A stretch of 64,000 bases of DNA from Eubacteriales bacterium (GTDB taxonomy: Bacteria > Bacillota > Clostridia > Lachnospirales > Lachnospiraceae). Below are positions 1 to 7,256 of the stretch, in pieces (the stretch's first letter is position 1; every line of letters starts with the position of its first letter). The stretch covers positions 1-64,000 of the forward strand of contig JAUNGT010000006.1 of the NCBI GenBank assembly GCA_030524455.1. The letters run 5' to 3'. Both the position numbers and the translations under genes were made by a program. Below the pieces are notes generated by a model. It had not been told where the DNA came from, did no database searches, and worked only from the letters and a program-made list of their open reading frames with translations.

Positions 1-61
1 TATGGAACTAAAAATTCCTTGAAAAACAAGGAAAAAACACTTGACTAAATAGGGAAGGAAA

Positions 62-1195
62 ATGAAAAATCAGTGGAAAAAGCTGGCATTGGCTGTGGGG
101 TGCTCCCTGCTTGTGCTGGGACAGGCTTCGACGATGGCGCACGCAGAGGAAGCGGTGACGGCAGCGCAGGCGGATGTGACGGAGTCGCTGCAAAAGGCGA
201 CGGATCTGGAGTGGGATGGGAAAACAATTTCCTTTCACAATCCGAATTCTGAAGGGGTGTTTTTTTTCTATAGGATTTACAGGGATGGAGTTCAGATAAA
301 AACAGCACCAGGCCATGCTGGTTATACGGTAAATCAAGGTAAAGTGTGTGAAGATGTAGATGGATTTGTTACTGAAAGCGGGAACTATACTTTTAAAGTG
401 ATATTCAAAAGTCGGGACGGCAGCACTGAATCAGGCTGGTCTGAAGAGAGTCAGCCTTATGCGTATGATGACTCAAAAAAGAAACTCCCTGCCCCTGCAG
501 TCACCGTAGAGGCGGATGGTACAGTAAAAGTTTCCGTGGATGACCAGTATGCATTCGGAACGGATTATGAACTTGAGTATGTGTTGTATGCATACGACGG
601 TACTACAAATTCTTATGTAGAAGTGGGGCGTAACGACACTTATAATTTTGATTATGAACGCTCGTATCCGCACTTTGTAACGGTAAAGGTAAAGAGCCTT
701 AATGGAAATATGAACGACAGTGAGAAAACAACGTATATCGCTGTTAACAGCATATCTTCCGGAACCGACAACATCTCCTCCGCCGACGGCTGTAATCACG
801 ACTACGAGTGGGAGCAGGTAAATCCCGCGACCGCGACGGAAGATGCGCTGGAAGCGTACACCTGCAAACACTGCGGCCGTGTATCCGAGTACATGAAAGC
901 GCCCAACACCGCATACGCGCAGTTTAACAAGGATGCGATTTCGGCGATTGACAAGGCGGCTGCAAACGCAACGGTTACGCTGAAGACAAACATGTGGGTA
1001 AGCTTTTATGATTCCGTGATTGATATGATGAAAAAGCGGCCTGACGTGACTGTGGTTGTGAACTATTTCTACAAAGGAACACGCTACGTCATGACAATTC
1101 CCGCAGGCGCGGATCTGAGCGCGCTGCAGGCTTCGGAGGGCTATTACGGATTCCGATATCTGGATGGCTTCTTCCCGGCGCAGGCAGAAAAATAA
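62..1195 (+). CDS. Secreted protein with Cys-pair C-terminal domain
   Basis: Function unknown; predicted to be exported. Residues 1-29 are a signal peptide (Lys/Arg start, hydrophobic core, cleavage near AHA-EE). Residues about 40-230 look like one or two beta-sandwich (Fn3-like) modules. Near residue 245 a Cys/His pattern appears (CNHDYEW, then CKHCGR) that may bind a metal, followed by a compact domain ending GYYGFRYLDGFF, a tail arrangement I associate with secreted Clostridia proteins. There is no membrane anchor or sorting signal. A purine-rich AGGGAAGGA sits just upstream of the ATG. It stands alone and ends at a strong bidirectional hairpin. The Fn3 assignment is inference from the strand pattern. 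Confidence 0.8.
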   Translation: MKNQWKKLALAVGCSLLVLGQASTMAHAEEAVTAAQADVTESLQKATDLEWDGKTISFHNPNSEGVFFFYRIYRDGVQIKTAPGHAGYTVNQGKVCEDVDGFVTESGNYTFKVIFKSRDGSTESGWSEESQPYAYDDSKKKLPAPAVTVEADGTVKVSVDDQYAFGTDYELEYVLYAYDGTTNSYVEVGRNDTYNFDYERSYPHFVTVKVKSLNGNMNDSEKTTYIAVNSISSGTDNISSADGCNHDYEWEQVNPATATEDALEAYTCKHCGRVSEYMKAPNTAYAQFNKDAISAIDKAAANATVTLKTNMWVSFYDSVIDMMKKRPDVTVVVNYFYKGTRYVMTIPAGADLSALQASEGYYGFRYLDGFFPAQAEK

Positions 1196-1217
1196 AATCA
1201 ACAGACCATCAACAACA

Positions 1218-1256
1218 GGGAGCATACCGGGTGAGGGTATGCTCCCTATTCTTTTA
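1218..1256. terminator. Bidirectional intrinsic terminator between convergent genes
   Basis: A perfect stem (GGGAGCATACC paired with GGTATGCTCCC, loop of a few bases) is followed by TATTCTTTT on the plus strand. It lies between two converging genes and its right arm touches the stop codon of the minus-strand gene. Confidence 0.85.
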
Positions 1257-1728
1257 CATCCACCAGCGGATCAAAGCCGGCGTCGTATAGCTGAATCTCC
1301 GTATCCCGAATTGATTTGTTGTGATATAAAGAGTAGTAAATGATAATATCACGCCTGCTTTTGGAATACAGCGGGCTGTATCCGGCGAGCTTCAGCATCC
1401 GCTGCGTTTCCTCCAGCGTCAGATGCAGGCCAAACGCGATGGCGATCAGCTTATCGCGGGAGGCTTTTTTCTTTCCGGCAAAAATTTCGTAGACATATCC
1501 GCGGTCAAGTCCGGATTCCTGTATGACGTCGGCGCGACGTAAGCCTTTTTCCTTCAGCTTCTGTTTGAGATATTCGGGCAGGGCGGAATCGTGCATGTAT
1601 TTATCGTTCTTCTTAAAAAAAGACTCAAGAGAAGGCGCCTGTCTGAGATTTTCTTCTACCGCAGCCGTGGAAATGGAGTTTTTAAAACCTGTGATATCAG
1701 CTTCGGGTAAATCATATTTATCTCGCAT
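1246..1728 (-). CDS. HTH (XRE-like) DNA-binding protein
   Basis: A 160-residue protein, probably a transcriptional regulator. A Cro/CI-type helix-turn-helix spans about residues 52-112 (RRADVIQESGLDRGYVYEIFAG). The region after it (LTLEETQRMLKLAGYSPLY) is common in XRE-like proteins of Clostridia, and a short basic C-terminal extension follows. The start at 1728 is chosen because AAGGAGG lies 7-8 bases upstream; a longer frame to 1899 would lack a ribosome binding site. A good promoter lies just upstream. It is divergent from the large surface-protein gene, so it may regulate it, but nothing in the sequence proves that. Confidence 0.75.
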   Translation of the reverse strand: MRDKYDLPEADITGFKNSISTAAVEENLRQAPSLESFFKKNDKYMHDSALPEYLKQKLKEKGLRRADVIQESGLDRGYVYEIFAGKKKASRDKLIAIAFGLHLTLEETQRMLKLAGYSPLYSKSRRDIIIYYSLYHNKSIRDTEIQLYDAGFDPLVDVKE

Positions 1729-1747
1729 AAAAACCTCCTTTTTTTTA

Positions 1748-1776
1748 AATATAACCGAATCCGGCGCCCTTGACAA
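1748..1776 (-). promoter_or_regulatory. Sigma-A promoter for the minus-strand HTH gene
   Basis: On the minus strand: -35 TTGTCA (1771-1776), 17-bp spacer, -10 TATATT (1748-1753). It sits about 20 bases upstream of the start codon at 1728. Confidence 0.7.
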
Positions 1777-1923
1777 GGCGAAAATGAAAAAGCTTGTATA
1801 CTTTATAAAAAACCTAAAAGAGCATAATTTAGTGCATATATCACAAAATATCGGATAGCATTGCGACATAATGCACAAAAAAATACTTTCTGAAAACAAA
1901 TGATAGATTTTTTCGTATATCCG

Positions 1924-1932
1924 TGTTATACT
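1924..1932 (+). promoter_or_regulatory. Extended -10 promoter for the 1703-residue surface protein
   Basis: TGTTATACT forms an extended -10 element (TG, one base, TATACT). No good -35 lies 17 bases upstream. Transcription would start near 1940 and give a leader of about 140 bases before the ATG at 2083. Confidence 0.45.
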
Positions 1933-1980
1933 TTAAATCATTAGAAAAGATATTGATTTTGAAACATATTTCATGAAAAA

Positions 1981-2035
1981 GGGCTTTGATTTCACAGAGT
2001 CAGGTTGGAAAAAGCTTGTGAAATCGCCCTTTTTT
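1981..2035 (+). terminator. Leader terminator/attenuator upstream of the surface-protein gene
   Basis: GGGC...GATTTCACA pairs with TGTGAAATC-GCCC, followed at once by six T residues. This looks like a Rho-independent terminator, but it lies in the 5' leader between the extended -10 promoter and the ATG at 2083. A second small hairpin (ATCGCC/GGCGAT) follows before the AAGGAG ribosome binding site. No known riboswitch class was recognised. Confidence 0.7.
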
Positions 2036-2082
2036 ATGGAGATCGCCGTATCAGGCGATGAAGGAAAGGAGATAACAACGTA

Positions 2083-5000
2083 ATGAGACGTAAAATACTG
2101 GCAGGTATGATTTCTCTGTGTCTCTTGGCCGGCGTACTCCCTGCATCCGCCCTTGCAGAGACTTCTGCGCCCGTTGTGGAGGAAATATCGCAGGCTGATC
2201 CGGAGGAGACAGAGGACAGTACTCTGTGTAAGCACCATCTGAAGCATACGCTGGAGTGCGGCTATTATGATGCTGTGGAGGAGAGCACCTGCTCGCACAA
2301 GCACACGGAGAATTGCTATAAAAAGGTAAAAAAATGTGTCCATCATCATACGGCGGAGTGTTATGGAAAAGAAGAGCCTACAACAACAGAGTCGGCAGAA
2401 TCGACGGAAGCCGTATCGACAGAAACTGAATCAACGATCGTTTCGGAAAGTACAACGGAGAACGGGACAGGAAGCGGCGTAGATACGACTGTTCAGGATG
2501 AATCGAAGAACGATCAGAACGGTTCGGATGACACCCAGGGATCCGTGTCTCAGGAGTCCAAGGATGCTGCAACGTTCGATACGTCTAATTCGGAAGGACC
2601 CGAAGTGGAGGAAGGACAGCAGGGCAGCTCTGAGGATGACGCCCAGACAGAAAATTCGGTGAGTCTGTTTACGTTGGAGAAAACAAAGACGGTAACGGAA
2701 GGGACAACGACAGAAGCAACGACGACGAAAGCAGCAGAGGATGATGCTCCATTCTGTACGCACGAATGCTCGGAGGAGACCGGCTGCATCACAAAGGAAG
2801 CAATCTGCGTCCATGCCACCGGCGAGCATGACGAGACCTGTGATTTCTTTGAGCGGGAGGAGAGCACTCAGACACAGGAGGAGACAAAGGCGGGCGGCGT
2901 CTGCCATTTTGTGTGCAAAATCTGCCCGCTCCAGAAGCGCATCGACGCCCTGCCCGATCAGGAGGAATGGGAGAAGCTGACTGCGGAGGAGCAGGAAGCG
3001 CGTTATGAGGAATTGTATGATGAGATTGCAGGGATTTTGGAGGCAATCGATGAGCTGACGGAGGAGGAACAGGCGGAGCTCGACCGCACGCGGCTGGATT
3101 GGCTGATCGAGACGATGGGGGATGTGGAGACGGTTGCGAGGGCTGTTGCGAAGGCAAAGACGAGTGAGGAGTGGATAGAAAAATATACTATCGACAGTGT
3201 AAGCCCAAGCAATGCGACGATTAATTTGTTTGATTATTGGTTGGATGAGCGGGATACTCCGGATAATTCTAATACTGCGGGCGGATTTACGGGTGTTGCA
3301 GCTCATTGGCCGCGGAGGGCCTTTCTTGGAGAAAATAGTATCAACCGCATTACTGATACGGATACTATCCATCCGCTTATCTTTGCTGGTATTGCGCAGT
3401 CTAATAGCTGGCGGTTTGGTGTGGAGGGATTTACAAGTAATAAAGATGATCCGGGTCATACACCTCAGCGGTACAATACTTATGTAAATCGAAACAATGG
3501 TGCATTTCAGGGGATTGTGCAGTCTACTCTGGACAAGGACGGCTATCCTGTGCTGAATTTGGATAGAGATCAGGTGGAAGACGCATTTAAAACTCTGGAT
3601 CAAAACAACCCTAATTATAGTAAAAGTGAGATAGATGATCTTGCCATTGGGTATGAAAAGGAATCGCTGGCCTACCTGTTCAATCCGGAGACAAAACAGA
3701 CAGGAAAGGCATCCTATACAGATGTAAAAGGCTTGCTGAAGCGGGATGAGAATGGCTATTATCGTTATGATTCGGCAAAGAATTTTGCTGAATTTGACAC
3801 GGAGAGCAACCAATTTTATCTGTTCAATAAACCGGGCACAACAGCCTATGATAATGCCAAGGGTCAGTTTTTTCCTTTCAACTCTGTGGCAGATTTTTTG
3901 AAAGAAGATGGTGGTGAACTCGTACAAAAGACAGGAGCACAGTTACAAAGCGGATTTTTGAATCCGGTCGTCAATCACTACTTTGGATTGACTCTGGACG
4001 TAGACTTCTATCAACCGGACGGCGGACTGATTGAGATGCAAAATTCGAACTCATCGAGCCAAAAAGAAGACATGGTATTTACGTTCTCTGGTGACGATGA
4101 TGTGTGGGTTTTTATAGATGGGGTTCTGGTGGCCGATTTGGGCGGCATACACGATACCATAGGGTTTACCATCAACTTCGCCACTGGCAAGGTAGAATAT
4201 ACCAACAAAAACACTGATACGGACAACGTTAAAATAGAAGATACTTCCCTGCGGGAGATGTTTCTGAAGGCCATAGAGGATAATAACGGTTCAATTACAG
4301 ACAGTCAAAAGAACACCATCACGAAGGATAATATTGACCGCTACTTCCGCAAGACGGGCGGCGATAACAGCAAGCAGGGAACTTTCCGCAGCGGCACCGA
4401 GCATCGTCTACAGTTTTATTATCTGGAGAGAGGCAACCAGCAGTCAAACCTGAGCCTGAGCTACAACCTGGTACCACCTATTGCGGATGATATTGTGAAG
4501 GTAGATCAGGACAATGAACCTGTCAAAGGGGCGACATTTAAACTTTATCCGGCGGATGAAGAATATAATATCAGACGCGGACCGGAGGTTGCTGAGTTCA
4601 CAACCGGAGATGATGGAACATGGACGATGTTAGATGAAAATGATATACCGTACGACTTTTCGGAATATAAAGAAAAATATGGAAGGAAGTATTATGTCTT
4701 AAGAGAAGTCAGTACCCCCAAAGGCTACCGAACAGTACCGGATATCCATTTGGAGTTTAATGATGAATATGATATTCTTGAAGTGACCAACACCTGGGAC
4801 ACAGGTGCGGTAGGAAACTTTACGGCCAAGATCTATCAGATTGGAAATAGCCTGGTGGAAGCAACGGCCACTTCAACTGAGGCGAAGAATATTCCAAACG
4901 AAGTAGCGCAAAAAGGTCTCGTGGTGGCTGTTCCGTTGGTTAAGTTGGGGGCTGGAAGCCAGGAAGATACAGCAAACTGGTCGCCGATTTATGGCTCCAA

Positions 5001-7194
5001 TTTGGAAGGATTTTCTACGATTCCAGCGGAAGATAAGGATCCAAATAATACGGAAAACGATCCACAGCTTGCTATGCGTTGGAGAGTTTTAAAGGCGGCC
5101 CTGTATCAGATCTATGGAAGTCAGACTGGCAAAGCGGATGATAAGGAAAAATATCAGAGCTGGCATTTGGAGTGGTCTAAAGAGGAAGCACGATTCCAGG
5201 GAACCTTATATGATCTTCCCGGTACACCGGAGCGCTACTATCACGATAAGGAAGACACAACGGCTGATCTGGCAATGGCATATTATTACGTGGATGCCAG
5301 TGTTTTTGCAGGACTTACTCCAAGTGGAAGTGAACTTTCGGATGCAGAGAAGCTGAAGGGGTTGAGGAATTGGATCAGTCAGAAATTGGGCGGCAGTACG
5401 ACGTATACGGAAGAGGAACTGGATCAGGCGATTGAAGCTGTTATTAAAGATCTCAAGTATAAGGAAAGTTTTAAACAGGTAAACACGGAGGTGGATTTTA
5501 GGCGCCTTTATGGATCTCACATTTATATTCCCAATATTCTGCATGCGTTTTCGGTAAGAAAGCTGGATGATACAGGAAAAGTGCTTTCCGGTGCAAAGTT
5601 TGCTCTTTATACAGATAAGGAATGCAAGCATGAGATAGTGCGCGGAACAACCGATTCAGAGGGCAAAATTATTTTTTCGGCGACAAAGCCTGATAAGCTC
5701 CAGGGGAAGTCGGGATATGTGTACATTGAACTGGAACCAAACGGAACATCGGATCCTCAGGGCAATCCCCAACCGTCCTATTACCTGAAAGAAATAAGCG
5801 CACCTGGCGGTTTTGAGATAAACCAGGTTATCACACCAATCTATGTAACGGATGCTGGCGTATATGCTGACGCGGGAGGAGCAAATGATGGTGTGGTCGT
5901 TTACTCTGGTCTTGGAAAGCTTGTCGGAACCATGCATCGGTATGCGACTTCGGACGGAGTCAATGTTACATTGCGTGACATGAAGCTGGTGGCTGGCGAG
6001 CATGCAGCAGCGGAAAATGGTGCCACAACATTGAATGTGCATTATGGCCTTGAGGGTGCATACATGTCCTATGGAACCCATGAGGGAATAGCAGCTGCAT
6101 TTATTACCGATGTGGGACGTGCTTATGGAATGGCTTATCAGAATTATGAAGCACATTCAGCAGATGAATATACAACTACGGCCAAAAAGGAGAATCTTGG
6201 AGACAGGGAGTTGTCCCATTTATTTACAGGAAACACGACAATCGTTGTACGCGACATGAAAACGCCTGATCCGAATGACACAGGTGATCTTTCCGTGACG
6301 AAAGTGGTGAATGATAAGAAAGGGGATCACGATCCCACCAGGAAGTTTACATTCTCCATAGTCGTTCAAGGAGCAGGAAACCATAGCTATCATGCAACAC
6401 TATCCAGTCCGTCTTCGTCAGAGCCGCAAGTTGTACAGACAGAGGATATGATAGTGACATTTACCGGAAAGCAGGATCAGGAAGGGGTCTTGAATGTAGA
6501 ATTGCAAGAGGGACAAACTCTGATAATAAAAGGATTGGAAGCTGGAGCGAAGTATCAGGTGACGGAAACCGGAAGCTCAGGGTATAGTGTCAGCTATCGT
6601 GGAAATACCGGTGTTATAAAGGCCGGCAGCAAGGCGGAAGTAATTGTCACGAATACCAGAGAGCCAGATGCACCGCCGGAGGAGGAAACCGAAACCACGC
6701 CTCCCGACACGCCGGTGAAAACCTCGATACCGCCGGATAGCAAGACCGGCACGCTGACGGTTTCCAAGACGGTTACGGGCAGCGCCGCAGATACGCGCCA
6801 GTCCTTCCCGTTTACTGTGACCTTGACGGATACCGGCATTAACGGAACCTACGGCGATATGCAGTTTACCAACGGTGTCGCCAACTTCTGGTTGAAGCAT
6901 GGCGAGAGCGTGACGGCCACCGGCCTTCCCGCCAATATTGGCTACGCGGTTGCGGAGACCGATCAGGCCGGTTATACCCTGAATGCTTCCGGAGAGACCG
7001 GAATCATCGAGGGCGGCAAGGCATCGGTTGCACTGTTTGTCAATCAGAAAAATTCGGCCACTTCCACAGGTGACAATGCCAATCTGGTTTTGTGGCTCGG
7101 ATTGATGGTTGCGAGCGGCGCAGTGATTGTAGCGCTGATCGCATCCTGGCAGATGCGGAAGGCAAAGCCGAAGCGGAGAAAGAAGAAAAAATAA
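2083..7194 (+). CDS. Giant cell-wall adhesin-like protein (fibro-slime and SpaA/pilin-fold domains)
   Basis: A 1703-residue surface protein. A signal peptide (1-26, ending ALAE) is followed by a Cys/His-rich segment (about 48-90: CKHH, CSHKH, CYKKVKKC, CYGKE), a long Ser/Thr/Glu linker, a second Cys/His cluster (about 225-290) and an acidic helical stretch. Residues about 375-795 resemble a fibro-slime domain (core FSGDDDVWVFIDGVLVADLG). Two SpaA/Cna-B-like modules lie near 800-910 and 1155-1255 (YVLREVSTPKGY, YYLKEISAPGGF). Two further pilin-like domains lie near 1400-1525 and 1555-1655, with Lys (SVTKVV, TVSKTV) and Glu (VTETG, VAETD) at positions typical of isopeptide bonds. The C-terminus has STGD, one membrane helix and a Lys/Arg tail, a non-LPXTG sorting signal. 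Adhesion is inference. Confidence 0.85.
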   Translation: MRRKILAGMISLCLLAGVLPASALAETSAPVVEEISQADPEETEDSTLCKHHLKHTLECGYYDAVEESTCSHKHTENCYKKVKKCVHHHTAECYGKEEPTTTESAESTEAVSTETESTIVSESTTENGTGSGVDTTVQDESKNDQNGSDDTQGSVSQESKDAATFDTSNSEGPEVEEGQQGSSEDDAQTENSVSLFTLEKTKTVTEGTTTEATTTKAAEDDAPFCTHECSEETGCITKEAICVHATGEHDETCDFFEREESTQTQEETKAGGVCHFVCKICPLQKRIDALPDQEEWEKLTAEEQEARYEELYDEIAGILEAIDELTEEEQAELDRTRLDWLIETMGDVETVARAVAKAKTSEEWIEKYTIDSVSPSNATINLFDYWLDERDTPDNSNTAGGFTGVAAHWPRRAFLGENSINRITDTDTIHPLIFAGIAQSNSWRFGVEGFTSNKDDPGHTPQRYNTYVNRNNGAFQGIVQSTLDKDGYPVLNLDRDQVEDAFKTLDQNNPNYSKSEIDDLAIGYEKESLAYLFNPETKQTGKASYTDVKGLLKRDENGYYRYDSAKNFAEFDTESNQFYLFNKPGTTAYDNAKGQFFPFNSVADFLKEDGGELVQKTGAQLQSGFLNPVVNHYFGLTLDVDFYQPDGGLIEMQNSNSSSQKEDMVFTFSGDDDVWVFIDGVLVADLGGIHDTIGFTINFATGKVEYTNKNTDTDNVKIEDTSLREMFLKAIEDNNGSITDSQKNTITKDNIDRYFRKTGGDNSKQGTFRSGTEHRLQFYYLERGNQQSNLSLSYNLVPPIADDIVKVDQDNEPVKGATFKLYPADEEYNIRRGPEVAEFTTGDDGTWTMLDENDIPYDFSEYKEKYGRKYYVLREVSTPKGYRTVPDIHLEFNDEYDILEVTNTWDTGAVGNFTAKIYQIGNSLVEATATSTEAKNIPNEVAQKGLVVAVPLVKLGAGSQEDTANWSPIYGSNLEGFSTIPAEDKDPNNTENDPQLAMRWRVLKAALYQIYGSQTGKADDKEKYQSWHLEWSKEEARFQGTLYDLPGTPERYYHDKEDTTADLAMAYYYVDASVFAGLTPSGSELSDAEKLKGLRNWISQKLGGSTTYTEEELDQAIEAVIKDLKYKESFKQVNTEVDFRRLYGSHIYIPNILHAFSVRKLDDTGKVLSGAKFALYTDKECKHEIVRGTTDSEGKIIFSATKPDKLQGKSGYVYIELEPNGTSDPQGNPQPSYYLKEISAPGGFEINQVITPIYVTDAGVYADAGGANDGVVVYSGLGKLVGTMHRYATSDGVNVTLRDMKLVAGEHAAAENGATTLNVHYGLEGAYMSYGTHEGIAAAFITDVGRAYGMAYQNYEAHSADEYTTTAKKENLGDRELSHLFTGNTTIVVRDMKTPDPNDTGDLSVTKVVNDKKGDHDPTRKFTFSIVVQGAGNHSYHATLSSPSSSEPQVVQTEDMIVTFTGKQDQEGVLNVELQEGQTLIIKGLEAGAKYQVTETGSSGYSVSYRGNTGVIKAGSKAEVIVTNTREPDAPPEEETETTPPDTPVKTSIPPDSKTGTLTVSKTVTGSAADTRQSFPFTVTLTDTGINGTYGDMQFTNGVANFWLKHGESVTATGLPANIGYAVAETDQAGYTLNASGETGIIEGGKASVALFVNQKNSATSTGDNANLVLWLGLMVASGAVIVALIASWQMRKAKPKRRKKKK

Positions 7195-7202
7195 AGAAAA
7201 CA

Positions 7203-7255
7203 ACCGGCAGGGACAAGTGTACATGATGCATTTGTCTCCGCCGGTGTTCCTTTTT
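7203..7255 (+). terminator. Intrinsic terminator after the surface-protein gene
   Basis: ACCGGC-AGGGACAA pairs with TTGTCTCC-GCCGGT (two mismatches), then GTTCC and five T residues. The U-tract ends two bases before the ATG at 7257 of the next reading frame. Confidence 0.8.
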
Positions 7256-7256
7256 C

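Noticed and set aside
1933..2082. c-di-GMP or other known riboswitch in the surface-protein leader
   Set aside because: No conserved core of a known class could be recognised; only the terminator hairpin is supported.
2431..3927. Long minus-strand open frame of about 498 codons
   Set aside because: It lies opposite the surface-protein gene, has no ribosome binding site and gives a Cys/Arg/Ile-rich product without domains.
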